From Pelomonas sp. V22 (GTDB lineage: Bacteria; Pseudomonadota; Gammaproteobacteria; Burkholderiales; Burkholderiaceae_C): DNA of 64,000 nt. The position numbers and the translations under genes are program-made. The stretch is from the NCBI RefSeq assembly GCF_030014915.1, contig NZ_JAGIXS010000002.1:248001-312000 (forward strand), written 5' to 3'. Of the stretch, positions 22,801-31,259 are shown piece after piece. How positions within the stretch are numbered: the stretch's first letter is position 1; each line of letters opens with the position of its first letter. A model generated the notes under the pieces. The model worked only from the letters and a program-made list of their open reading frames with translations, was not told where the DNA came from and made no database searches.

Positions 22801-25800
22801 ATGACAGAAGACCAACTCGAACAGGAAGCTCTGGGGTGGCTGGCCGACCTGGAATGGATCCATCACCACGGCCTGACCATCGCCCCGGACGGTGAGAGCC
22901 CACAGCGCAGCGACTTCCGCCAGGTGCTGCTGCGCGACCGTCTAGCTGCTGCGATCCACCGGCTGAACCCGAACATGCCGGCCAGCGCCCACGGCGATGC
23001 CCTCGCTCAAGTGCTGGACCTCGGCATCCCGGCACTGCTTTCTGCCAACCGCGCCTTCCACAAGCTGCTGGTCAGTGGCGTGCCGGTGCTGTATCAGAAG
23101 GACGGCGAGACGCGTGGTGACTTCGTCCGCCTGATCGACTGGGCCGATGTGGCCAACAACGAGTGGTGGGCGGTCAACCAGTTCACCATCAAGGGCGCAC
23201 ACCACACGCGACGGCCCGACATCGTCCTGTTCGTCAACGGCCTGCCTTTGGTCCTCGTCGAGCTGAAGAACCCGGCCGACGAGCAGGCGGACATCTGGAA
23301 GGCCTTCGACCAGATCCAGACGTACAAAGCCCAGATCCCCGATGTCTTCCAGTACAACGAGATGCTGGTCATCTCAGACGGTACCGAAGCGCGCATGGGC
23401 TCCCTCTCAGCCGACGAAGAACGCTTCCTGCAGTGGCGCACCATCAACGGGGTTGACCTGGACCCGCTGGGCCAGTTCAGCGAGTTGGAGACCCTGGTAC
23501 GCGGCGCGCTAGCCCCGGCCATGCTGCTGGACTATCTGCGCTACTTCGTGCTCTTCGAGGACGACGGCCGGCTGGTCAAGAAGATCGCCGGCTACCACCA
23601 GTTCCACGCGGTGCGTGCCGCCATTGAGCATGTGGTGGCGGCATCACGGCCCGACAGCACCGCTTCGCTGCGCGGCAAGGGCGGCGTGGTCTGGCATACC
23701 CAAGGCAGTGGCAAGAGCATCACCATGACCTGCTTCGCTGCCCGGGTGATGCAAGAGCCGGCGATGGAGAACCCCACAATCGTTGTCATCACCGACCGCA
23801 ACGACCTGGACGGCCAGCTGTTCGGCGTTTTCAGCCTGGCCCAGGATCTGCTTCGCGAGCAGCCTGTGCAGGCGACGACACGCCAGGAGCTGCGCGCACT
23901 GCTCAGCAACCGCCCTTCCGGCGGCATCGTCTTCGCGACCATCCAGAAGTTCATGCCCGGCGAAGACGAGGACCTGTTCCCCATGCTCTCGGACCGCCAC
24001 AACATCGTCGTCATGGCCGATGAGGCCCACCGCACGCAATACGGCTTCGAGGCCAAGCTCAAAGAGGTCAAGATCCGCAGCGGGTGGGGTCGCAGCGCCG
24101 TAACGACCGATGGCGCGGATCCTGCCCATACGGCGGGGGATTTTGAGTCCCCTGCGTACAAGACCAAGTACCAGGTTGGCTACGCCCAGCACCTGCGCGA
24201 TGCGCTGCCAAACGCCACCTTTGTGGCCTTCACCGGCACCCCCGTCTCGGCCGCCGACCGCGACACCCGCGCCGTGTTCGGCGACTACATCCATGTCTAC
24301 GACATGCAGCAGGCCAAGGAAGATGGTGCCACCGTGGCCATCTACTACGAGTCGCGTCTGGCCAAGCTGCGACTGAAGGATGACGAGTTGCCCGCCATTG
24401 ACGACGAGGTGGACGAGCTGGCCGAGGACGAGGAGGAAAGCACCCAGGCCAAGCTCAAGAGCCGCTGGGCCGCACTCGAAAAGGTGGTCGGGGCCGGCCC
24501 ACGCGTGGCCAGCGTGGCCGCCGATCTGGTGGCGCATTTCGATGACCGCGATGCAGCGCAGCGTGGCAAGGCCATGGTCGTGGCGATGAGCCGTGACATC
24601 TGCGTCCATCTGTACGACGAAATCGTCAAGCTCCGCCCGAGCTGGCACGACCCGGACCCCGAGAAGGGCGTCATCAAGATCATCATGACCGGCTCGGCCA
24701 GCGACAAGGCCCTGCTGCGTCCACATATCTACAGCGGCCAGGTCAAGAAGCGGCTGGAGAAGCGCTTCAAGGACCCGGCAGACCCACTCAAGCTGGTCAT
24801 CGTCCGGGACATGTGGCTCACGGGCTTCGACGCCCCCTGCGTCAACACCATGTACGTGGACAAACCGATGAAGGGCCACAACCTGATGCAGGCTATTGCC
24901 CGGGTGAACCGCGTCTTCAAGGACAAGCAGGGTGGCCTGGTGGTTGACTACATCGGCATCGGCAACGAGCTGAAGGCGGCCATGCGCGAGTACACCGCCA
25001 GCCAAGGTCGCGGCCGGCCGACGGTTGATGCACAGGAGGCCTATGCCGTGTTGGCCGAGAAGCTGGACGTGCTGCGGGCCATGCTTCACGGCTACGACTG
25101 GAGCGGCTTCCTCACCGGCGGTCACAAGACCCTGGCCGGCGCTGCGAACCATGTGCTGGCTCTGAGGAGCGAAGTGAACCGCGACGGCAAGAAGCGCTTT
25201 GCCGACGCTGCGCTAGCGATGAGCAAGGCCTTCACCCTGTGCTGCACGCTGGATGAGGCCAAGGCCGTGCGCGAAGAGGTGGCCTTCCTGCAGGCGGTCA
25301 AGGTGATCCTGACTAAGCGCGACATCACCCAGCAAAAGAAGACCGACGAGCAACGCGAACAGGCCATCCGCCAGATCATCAGCCAGGCTGTGGTCTCCGA
25401 CAGCGTCGTGGACATCTTTGATGCCGTGGGCCTGGACAAGCCCAATATCGGCCTGCTCGACGACGAATTCCTGGCTCAGGTGAAGAACCTGCCCGAACGC
25501 AATCTGGCCGTCGAGTTGCTGGAGAGGCTGCTGGAGGGCGAAATCAAGTCCAAGTTCGCCACCAACGTTGTGCAGCAGAAGAAGTTTTCCGAGCTGCTGG
25601 GCCAGGTCATCACTCGCTACCAGAACCGCTCCATCGAGACGGCCCAGGTCATGGAAGAGCTGGTCGAGATGGCCAAGAAGTTCCGCGAGGCGGCGTCACG
25701 TGGTGAGGCATTGGGCCTAACTGACGATGAGGTGCGCTTCTACGACGCGCTGGCTAACAACGAGTCAGCGGTCAAAGAGCTGACTGACGAGACCCTGAAG

Positions 25801-25998
25801 AAAATCGCCCACGAACTGACCGAGAACCTGCGCAAGAACCTTAGCGTCGATTGGTCCGAACGCGAGAGCGTGCGCGCCAGCCTGCGGCTGATGGTCAAGC
25901 GCATCCTGCGGAAGTACAAGTACCCGCCGGACATGCAAGACGCGGCAGTGGAGCTGGTGCTGCAGCAAGCGCAGGCATTAGGGGAGGCGTGGACTTGA
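22801..25998 (+). CDS. hsdR: type I restriction endonuclease subunit HsdR
   Basis: ATP-dependent translocase and nuclease that cuts unmodified DNA. The 1065-residue protein has a PD-(D/E)XK nuclease at the N-terminus (D140 with E154-x-K156 in LVLVELKN), then the SF2 motor with Walker A GSGKS (302-306), DEAH (407-410) and FTGTP (477-481). A helical C-terminus binds the HsdM/HsdS core. A GAGGAG ribosome site precedes the ATG. About 35 residues (425-460), rich in Gly/Ser/Asp, seem inserted between the DEAH motif and [15 protein letters not shown] 116-nt gap separates it from hsdS. Confidence 0.97.
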   Translation: MTEDQLEQEALGWLADLEWIHHHGLTIAPDGESPQRSDFRQVLLRDRLAAAIHRLNPNMPASAHGDALAQVLDLGIPALLSANRAFHKLLVSGVPVLYQKDGETRGDFVRLIDWADVANNEWWAVNQFTIKGAHHTRRPDIVLFVNGLPLVLVELKNPADEQADIWKAFDQIQTYKAQIPDVFQYNEMLVISDGTEARMGSLSADEERFLQWRTINGVDLDPLGQFSELETLVRGALAPAMLLDYLRYFVLFEDDGRLVKKIAGYHQFHAVRAAIEHVVAASRPDSTASLRGKGGVVWHTQGSGKSITMTCFAARVMQEPAMENPTIVVITDRNDLDGQLFGVFSLAQDLLREQPVQATTRQELRALLSNRPSGGIVFATIQKFMPGEDEDLFPMLSDRHNIVVMADEAHRTQYGFEAKLKEVKIRSGWGRSAVTTDGADPAHTAGDFESPAYKTKYQVGYAQHLRDALPNATFVAFTGTPVSAADRDTRAVFGDYIHVYDMQQAKEDGATVAIYYESRLAKLRLKDDELPAIDDEVDELAEDEEESTQAKLKSRWAALEKVVGAGPRVASVAADLVAHFDDRDAAQRGKAMVVAMSRDICVHLYDEIVKLRPSWHDPDPEKGVIKIIMTGSASDKALLRPHIYSGQVKKRLEKRFKDPADPLKLVIVRDMWLTGFDAPCVNTMYVDKPMKGHNLMQAIARVNRVFKDKQGGLVVDYIGIGNELKAAMREYTASQGRGRPTVDAQEAYAVLAEKLDVLRAMLHGYDWSGFLTGGHKTLAGAANHVLALRSEVNRDGKKRFADAALAMSKAFTLCCTLDEAKAVREEVAFLQAVKVILTKRDITQQKKTDEQREQAIRQIISQAVVSDSVVDIFDAVGLDKPNIGLLDDEFLAQVKNLPERNLAVELLERLLEGEIKSKFATNVVQQKKFSELLGQVITRYQNRSIETAQVMEELVEMAKKFREAASRGEALGLTDDEVRFYDALANNESAVKELTDETLKKIAHELTENLRKNLSVDWSERESVRASLRLMVKRILRKYKYPPDMQDAAVELVLQQAQALGEAWT

Positions 25999-26065
25999 TG
26001 ATGCCGATCGAAAAATGGGACAGCATCCAGATCGAACCTTCAACGGACCGTGCAAGGGAGTGCGT

Positions 26066-27238
26066 ATGAGTCCCAATCGTTCCCGACTTCGCTTCTTGGC
26101 TCAGTGGATTGCCGCACTGGCCGCATCGGCGATGCTCGTTGTCGGGCAGCCAGCGACAGCTGAGGCGCTCTATTCAGTTACCCCACTCGGCACGCTGGGC
26201 GGCACCACCAACAACGCTCGCCGCATTAACGACGCCGGACAAGTGGCTGGACTTGCAAGCACCAGCGGGAACTCAGCGGACCATGCGGCACTGTTCGGCA
26301 GCGGCTCGGTCATCGACTTGGGCACGCTGGGAGGCACCTACAGTGCCGCAATCGGTATCAATAGCTACGGACAGGCTGTTGGGTATGCCAACACGAGTGG
26401 GAACTCCGCGCAACATGCTGCGCTCTTTAGCGGCGGCACGGTCACGGACTTGGGAACGCTAGGTGGCAACAACAGCATGGCATGGGCCATCAATGACTTC
26501 GGGCAAGCCGTTGGGTATTCCTACACGAGCGGGAACTACTCTTGGCATGCTTCGCTATTTAGCGGCGGCACTGTCACGGATCTGGGAACGCTGGGTGGAT
26601 CCCAGAGCTCTGCCGTTGACATTAACAACGCCGGACAAGCAGTTGGATACGCGTGGACAACCGGAGACGCGTTTCCTCGTGCAGCCCTTTTCAGCGACGG
26701 CACAGTTACTGACCTAGGCACGCTCGGTGGCACCGTCAGTACGGCCCTCGGCATCAACAACGCTGGACAAGCTGTGGGCTATGCATTCCTTTCCGGGGAC
26801 ACAAGCGCCCATGCCGCGCTGTACAGCGCAGGCACAGTCCTGGACCTCGGAACGCTCGGCGGCACCGACAGCTTCGCCTGGGGCATCAACAGTTCCGGGC
26901 AGATCGTTGGGCGCTCATACACCACGGCCGGGCCCGATCACGCTTTTCTTTATCAAAACGGCGTGATGCAAGATCTCAATGATCTGATCGACCCAGCCTC
27001 CGGATGGACGATCGAAGAGGCGCGAGACATCAACGAGTTCGGCGACATCTCCGCATACGGCTGTAACGCATCAGGCTGCAGCGCGATTTTGTTGTTCGCA
27101 CAGCGCGATGCAGGCAACGCGGTGCCAGAGCCTGACAGCGTCGCGTTGGTCGGTTTGTCCTTCGCGGTGCTGGTCTTCGCACGCCCCCGCGCCACGCGCC
27201 GCTTGGCGGTTAACGAATCACACCACGGGGCCCAGTAG
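26066..27238 (+). CDS. HAF-repeat exported protein with PEP-CTERM sorting signal
   Basis: A 390-residue secreted protein: signal peptide (about 1-33), six near-exact repeats of 44 residues built on LGTLGG, IN..GQAVGYA, TSGN and HAALFSGGTVTD (the HAF extracellular repeat), and a C-terminal PEP-CTERM signal (VPEPDSVALVG, a hydrophobic helix, then RPRATRR). PEP-CTERM proteins are cut and exported by exosortase, usually with exopolysaccharide; no exosortase is present here, so a host enzyme would be needed. The ATG at 26066 follows an AAGGGAG site. It lies 67 nt after hsdR. Role unknown. Confidence 0.9.
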   Translation: MSPNRSRLRFLAQWIAALAASAMLVVGQPATAEALYSVTPLGTLGGTTNNARRINDAGQVAGLASTSGNSADHAALFGSGSVIDLGTLGGTYSAAIGINSYGQAVGYANTSGNSAQHAALFSGGTVTDLGTLGGNNSMAWAINDFGQAVGYSYTSGNYSWHASLFSGGTVTDLGTLGGSQSSAVDINNAGQAVGYAWTTGDAFPRAALFSDGTVTDLGTLGGTVSTALGINNAGQAVGYAFLSGDTSAHAALYSAGTVLDLGTLGGTDSFAWGINSSGQIVGRSYTTAGPDHAFLYQNGVMQDLNDLIDPASGWTIEEARDINEFGDISAYGCNASGCSAILLFAQRDAGNAVPEPDSVALVGLSFAVLVFARPRATRRLAVNESHHGAQ

Positions 27239-27551
27239 GTAGCGCTGGAGCTTCTTCCACACGCAAACGGCGAATGGTGAATCGACCCCGGGGCATGTTG
27301 ACGGACTGCCCGGCAAAAAGTATTTGCTGGCAACTGACCGCTACCGCCGTGAACGGTTGACCATCGGAATGGGCGAGATTGGAGGCATTCGCTACAAACA
27401 TCCGGCAATGCAGCTAGGACGGTTGCAGGTTGGTTGCCGTAGTTCAACGATGGCTGCTTTGCGGCCCCTCCGCGCTAGGCGCTAGGAAGTGAATCCTGTG
27501 TCGGACTCTAGACTCTGGACACATGAGAAGAGCCAGCAAGGGGAGAACTGG
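27239..27551. other. non-coding gap between HAF-repeat gene and nuclease-like gene
   Basis: About 310 nt with no convincing gene; the small open frames on both strands have atypical composition. No clear hairpin terminator or tRNA was seen. It probably holds the promoter of the next gene, which has an AAGGGGAG ribosome site at 27538-27545. Confidence 0.5.
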
Positions 27552-28952
27552 ATGTCAGAGACAGAGAAGCAGGCAGAGGACCCTGCGAATGAGGGGACTT
27601 GGATTTCCCCCGACATCTTCGAGGCCGACCTGAAGCCGAGGGGTTGGAAGGACGATCCAGAGCTCCGTGCGGGGGTTGATTGGCTGCTGTCGTTCGTGCC
27701 GGCAGATGAGTGGAAGCGAAGACGGTTTGCCGCGTTGCGTCATTTTGTGGACGCAGTCTCAGGGAATTCCGCCGATTCCTCAGGCAAGGGGCGGTTCTTC
27801 AATGACCGAGACCGCTTTGCTTGGTATCTCTTCCTCGGCCAGGCGGTCCTCGACCACCCGATCATTTACGACTACATGTACGGGAGCCGGGTTGTTCCGG
27901 TCCTTACTGCAATCGGGCGCAATCTCGAACTGCTCAAAGGCGTGACGGGGATCGACGCGCGCGTGCGTCGAATGGTTGGCCCGGAGAAGAGCCAGCCCAA
28001 CGCCTGCCTGTTCGAGTTGCTAGTCGCCGCGGCCTACTGTCGCCAGAGGGCCCAGGTCACATTTCTCGAAGAGCGGCCCGGCGTGGCCAAGACCCACGAC
28101 ATGGACGTGGCCTTGAACGGAACCAATTGGGCTGTGGAATGCAAGCGTTTGGAAGGGGGCGAATACTCGGAAGCTGAGCGGGTGCGGGCTCGGGAACTGT
28201 GGCTTCCGGTTGCCCACGAACTCCATGAACGTGGGCTGAACGTCCTGTGCACTGTCGAGTTCTTGGTGGAGCTGAGCGCGGTGCCGCGGGAGTACGTGGC
28301 TCAGAAGACAGTTGAATGGATGCGTACCGGCGGCCTATTTGCCTATTCTTGGAGCGACTCCATCTCCGTAGGTCGAGTCGAACGACTCAACCTGAAGCCT
28401 CTGCAGAAGGTGCTCCGGACCGACGATGTCGCTATGAACAGTTCCCGTATGCACGAGCTGCTCACCGGTCGCTACAAGCGCAATGCCCACATCATCACCA
28501 CCTTGCACGTCCAGCACGCCGACAACCCCGTGTACGTCAAGGAGTGTGATGCCGGATGCGTCTTTGATTGGGACAGCAAGAGTGAAGCCGCCATAGATAA
28601 GCGCGCACGGGACGTATTCAAGCGCGTCGCAGAAGGGTGCCGACAGCTGCCTGACGGGCGGCCCGGAATCGTTCACATCGGCTTCGAGGCTGTTGATGGT
28701 GACGACGTTGAGCGAAAACGATATGACAAGGTTCTGCAATCCTTGAAGGACTTTGACCCTGAGGGGAAGTCACTGGAGTACGTTTACGTGACTTGGCTTG
28801 CGCCCGAGAGCCCGCCCGATACGCTTCTTGCCTTCGACGAGACCTGTCACCACCAAGCGATACGACCGCAGCGGATCCGACCGCTGCCGAACGGGTTCTT
28901 GGTCCTTCCATCCGACCTATCCACCCGTCCAGGCGGACATTGGCAGCTGTGA
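27552..28952 (+). CDS. uncharacterised protein with PD-(D/E)XK nuclease-like core
   Basis: A 466-residue cytoplasmic protein that I do not recognise as a named family. Residues 150-200 carry a restriction-like nuclease pattern: an E in a helix (CLFELLVAAAY, E155), a strand ending in FLEE, then HDMDVAL (D185) and WAVECKRLEG (E196-x-K198). The N-terminal 140 residues are mostly helical and the C-terminal 250 mixed. The ATG at 27552 sits 6 nt after an AAGGGGAG site and is preferred over an upstream ATG at 27489. Its place beside a restriction system suggests defence, but that is inference. Confidence 0.72.
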   Translation: MSETEKQAEDPANEGTWISPDIFEADLKPRGWKDDPELRAGVDWLLSFVPADEWKRRRFAALRHFVDAVSGNSADSSGKGRFFNDRDRFAWYLFLGQAVLDHPIIYDYMYGSRVVPVLTAIGRNLELLKGVTGIDARVRRMVGPEKSQPNACLFELLVAAAYCRQRAQVTFLEERPGVAKTHDMDVALNGTNWAVECKRLEGGEYSEAERVRARELWLPVAHELHERGLNVLCTVEFLVELSAVPREYVAQKTVEWMRTGGLFAYSWSDSISVGRVERLNLKPLQKVLRTDDVAMNSSRMHELLTGRYKRNAHIITTLHVQHADNPVYVKECDAGCVFDWDSKSEAAIDKRARDVFKRVAEGCRQLPDGRPGIVHIGFEAVDGDDVERKRYDKVLQSLKDFDPEGKSLEYVYVTWLAPESPPDTLLAFDETCHHQAIRPQRIRPLPNGFLVLPSDLSTRPGGHWQL

Positions 28953-29717
28953 TGGAAATCGGACGTTTCCTCCTGAGATGAGCTCCGCGCTCAAAATGCG
29001 GTGAGCGCCTGCTTTGGGGCGAAGAAATTGCCGATCTGGGCGACCGCGCCCCTGCATAGCCGATGCATAAGCTGGCTGGCGCGCGCTTGAAACTGCTCAA
29101 CGTCGATCTGGTGACTCACTGGGGAATTCTGAAACAGCTAGACGAAATCCTTCTACCCAATCTCCTATGAGAATCAACAATGCCCAAGCAGAAGAAGTCC
29201 ACGGCCAATCGCAACTCGATTCGCAATACGAGCCATGCGGGTTGGAAAGGCACCAACAGCTCGCTGGTCGGAAATGTGCCTCGAAGTCCTGCACCGGCCA
29301 ATCCAGTGCCTGATCTGCTGCAGCAGGCCGCAAAACGTCTCGACGCTCGACTCAACGCCTCAGGTCTTACAGCATTGCCGCCGGAAACATCATCTGCGAG
29401 CGGATTCGTGATGACCTTTCCACCGCAAAGCCGCTGTTCGAAAACGAAAGACAGGCACTGACTTAAATGTCGCGCCAGACGCCGAACGCCGGAGCGCGTG
29501 AATGGGAATCCAGATGGGAACCCAAAGCCCCGGGGCATGTCCGCCTTGGTCCACATGGGGGGGCAATATGGCTGGCTGCCTGAGCGCGCTTGCGCCCCAT
29601 TTCCCATCGGGCAGCTCGCGCTCAACCCGCACTTGGCATCTACAGCCGCGGTGCGCAAATACGGGCCCGGCGCACTTACACCGGACCTGCTGCCTCTCCA
29701 TCACAGCAGCGCGGCGA
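28953..29717. other. poorly coding stretch before the integrase
   Basis: About 765 nt with only short open frames, none with clear family features. It lies between the nuclease-like gene and the end of the convergent integrase gene, and may be decayed cargo. One small frame is listed separately. Confidence 0.5.
29180..29461 (+). CDS. doubtful small hypothetical protein
   Basis: A 93-codon frame starting MPKQKKSTANRNS, basic at the start and Pro/Ala-rich later. There is no clear ribosome site (only AATCAACA precedes the ATG). A longer frame runs on the opposite strand. It could be a genuine small cargo gene or a chance frame; I cannot assign a function. Confidence 0.25.
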   Translation: MPKQKKSTANRNSIRNTSHAGWKGTNSSLVGNVPRSPAPANPVPDLLQQAAKRLDARLNASGLTALPPETSSASGFVMTFPPQSRCSKTKDRH

Positions 29718-30785
29718 TCATCGTGACTGAGCTATGACTTGCAACTTTTGCGCGAGTTGCGACGCTGAAAGGTGCGTATATCGATTCAGCATCGACAGGT
29801 TCTTGTGACCTGTGATGGCTTGGAGCTGGTGAACTCCGAGCTGGCCCGAAGAGGCCCAGAAGGTCGCTGCGGTATGCCGCAACGCGTGAAGCGGAAGGTC
29901 CACGCAAAATGCCGCCTCTGGCTCGACCCCACCGGCCTGGCAATCGGCCAAATACATGGCCCGTGCGCGCTTGACCGTGGCGATGAAGCGAACGCTGATG
30001 TACACAGCCGAGTTCAATGGCAGCAGGCACGCATCCTCCGCCTCTGGAATGAGCGAAAGCAACTGCCGCAGTGCCTCAACGGACTCAGGGCACAAGGGCA
30101 CGTCTCGTGCACTGCCGTTCTTAGTCATGCTCAAGTGGGCCACTCGGGCCTCCAGATTCACGTCACAGCGGCGCAAGCTGAACAGTTCCCCACGCCGCAT
30201 GGCGCTGCGAGCGAGCAGCACGATGGTCGGCCGCATCCAAGCAGCCTTACTCTTGCCTGCCGAGGCCAGCAGATAGCTCATCTCCTCGTTCGATACCACC
30301 CGCGTCCGGCCTGCTGCTGGCTTGGGCCATGCAATCAGGCTGGTGGGGTTTCGGTCGATCCACTGACGCTGTTTCACCGCATAGGTGAAAACACAGGACA
30401 GCAGCGTGATGTCCTTGCGGACAGTGGCAGCGCTGAGGCCGCGATCCAGGAGGTGGTCACGCCATGTCGCGAGGTCGTGTGGCGTCACCTTGTCGATGGC
30501 CTTGGCAGCCCACGGAAGGGCCTCATAAGCGTCCCAATGGCGTTCGTAGTAGGGTGCCCCACGCAGCTTCGCGCCGACCGTCCTGCGGTACTCCTGGACC
30601 GCATGCCGCAAGGTCGGCACCGGCATCTTCTCGGGCACCCACAGGCCCGACTCAAGTTCAGCTTGAACTTTGCGCCCCCACCTCTCGGCATCGCTGCGCC
30701 TGGTGAAAGTCTTGGTGGCGGTCGGTGCCCCCTGTATGCGCACCCGGATGGTGAACCGCCCATTGCGTTCGGTGATGGTGGCCAT
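29718..30785 (-). CDS. int: tyrosine recombinase (integrase) of the element
   Basis: Site-specific recombinase of the phage integrase family, 355 residues from the ATG at 30785 (MATITERNGRF). It has an N-terminal arm-binding domain (about 1-55), a core-binding SAM-like domain (58-145) and a catalytic domain with R197 (AMRRGEL), K222 (TKNG), H300-x2-R303 (LHALRH), H327 (TGHKN) and nucleophile Y336 (NRYTH). All catalytic residues are present, so it should be active. It lies 128 nt inside attR and reads into the element. An in-frame GTG/ATG extension to 30818 is possible. Confidence 0.95.
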   Translation of the reverse strand: MATITERNGRFTIRVRIQGAPTATKTFTRRSDAERWGRKVQAELESGLWVPEKMPVPTLRHAVQEYRRTVGAKLRGAPYYERHWDAYEALPWAAKAIDKVTPHDLATWRDHLLDRGLSAATVRKDITLLSCVFTYAVKQRQWIDRNPTSLIAWPKPAAGRTRVVSNEEMSYLLASAGKSKAAWMRPTIVLLARSAMRRGELFSLRRCDVNLEARVAHLSMTKNGSARDVPLCPESVEALRQLLSLIPEAEDACLLPLNSAVYISVRFIATVKRARAMYLADCQAGGVEPEAAFCVDLPLHALRHTAATFWASSGQLGVHQLQAITGHKNLSMLNRYTHLSASQLAQKLQVIAQSR

Positions 30786-30808
30786 GTCGATGATCCTTGC
30801 TTCAAGCA

Positions 30809-30830
30809 GTTGGACCATTGCTGGAGCAAA
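30809..30830 (+). promoter_or_regulatory. right-end integrase-arm-like repeat
   Basis: The sequence matches 16486-16507 at 18 of 22 positions, sharing GTTGGA at the start and TGGAGCAAA at the end. It contains CCATTGCTGGAGCA, which also resembles the inverted copy at 16411-16424. It lies just upstream of the integrase start and could bind integrase or control its promoter. Confidence 0.45.
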
Positions 30831-30864
30831 TCATCTGGGCGGGCTCTTTTGCCTTCGACTGAAA

Positions 30865-30882
30865 TCGCTAAGTGGTTGTCAC
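30865..30882 (+). repeat. right inverted repeat near attR
   Basis: TCGCTAAGTGGTTGTCAC is the reverse complement of 16373-16390 with one mismatch. It lies 31 nt inside the right 93-bp repeat, whereas the left copy lies 10 nt inside. It is a probable recombinase-binding site of the circular attachment site. Confidence 0.7.
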
Positions 30883-30913
30883 GCAAGGGAATCACGGCAT
30901 CAACTCGTAACCC

Positions 30914-31006
30914 GTCAACGACCACATCAAGTCGATCTACAAGAAGCTGAATGTGTCGAGCCGCGCCGAAGCTGCGGTGCTCGCGAGCAAGCAGGGACTG
31001 GTCTGA
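30914..31006 (+). repeat. right attachment repeat (attR)
   Basis: Exact 93-bp copy of 16270-16362, that is, the last 31 codons of the response regulator with its stop codon, but without the rest of the gene. It marks the right end of the element. Beyond it lie the sequences that presumably followed the response regulator before insertion. Confidence 0.93.
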
Positions 31007-31024
31007 ACCTGCGCTGAACCTGCG
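31003..31024 (+). repeat. tandem 11-nt repeat at the attR edge
   Basis: CTGAACCTGCG occurs twice in a row, the first copy overlapping the TGA stop of the gene remnant. It is outside the element on the chromosomal side. No function is evident. Confidence 0.6.
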
Positions 31025-31082
31025 CCTTGGGGGCGCATTTAGAACGCGCCGTTCAATCACTGCGTTGCTGCGCACCAATGAG

Positions 31083-31110
31083 AAAGGCCGTCGTTTTCAC
31101 GACGGCCTTT
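31083..31110. terminator. bidirectional terminator between response-regulator site and tRNA-His
   Basis: Perfect 11-bp stem AAAGGCCGTCG/CGACGGCCTTT with a six-base loop and T-rich tails on both strands. It probably ended the response-regulator transcript before insertion and ends the tRNA-His transcript from the other strand. The response regulator is now 14.6 kb away from it. Confidence 0.85.
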
Positions 31111-31122
31111 TCATTTACTTCT

Positions 31123-31199
31123 TGGGGTGGCTGATGGGACTCGAACCCACGACAACAGGAATCACAATCCTGGACTCTACCAACTGAGCTACAACCACC
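31123..31199 (-). tRNA. tRNA-His (GTG anticodon)
   Basis: Folds as a full cloverleaf on the minus strand: acceptor GGTGGTTG paired with the CAGCCACC side, D loop AGCTCAGTTGGTAGA, anticodon stem CAGGA/TCCTG around TTGTGAT (anticodon GTG), T loop GTTCGAGTC, and encoded CCA. The extra G at -1 opposite C73 is the histidine-tRNA identity feature. Confidence 0.95.
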
Positions 31200-31259
31200 G
31201 CTGAGCCTATGATTGTAGCGCGATATTTCCAGCTTTAGGAGAAGTCGCGCTCATTAATT

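Larger units (their letters stand above)
16270..31006. mobile_element. integrative element (about 14.6 kb) in the response-regulator 3' end
   Basis: The segment lies between two identical 93-bp direct repeats (16270-16362 and 30914-31006). It has a tyrosine integrase inside its right end and an AlpA-type regulator near its left end. It interrupts an otherwise conserved core chromosome and is visibly less GC-rich than its flanks, especially around 17-19 kb and 27-30 kb. One repeat-to-repeat unit is 14,644 bp. Cargo: a polymerase, NYN protein, type I restriction-modification system, HAF/PEP-CTERM protein and a PD-(D/E)XK-like nuclease. No conjugation or capsid genes are seen, so it probably depends on a helper for transfer. 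Confidence 0.93.

Noticed and set aside
26196-27000. Possible CRISPR array because of regular repeats
   Set aside because: The repeats are 132-bp coding units in frame, encoding 44-residue HAF protein repeats. There are no short identical repeats with unique spacers and no cas genes.
29116-29658. 180-codon minus-strand frame before the integrase
   Set aside because: Composition is Cys/Ser/Arg-rich without domain features, and there is no ribosome site; more likely chance.
31123-31199. tRNA-His as the integration target of the element
   Set aside because: The exact repeats lie in the response-regulator gene, and the right repeat ends 117 nt before the tRNA; no tRNA fragment is found at the left end.
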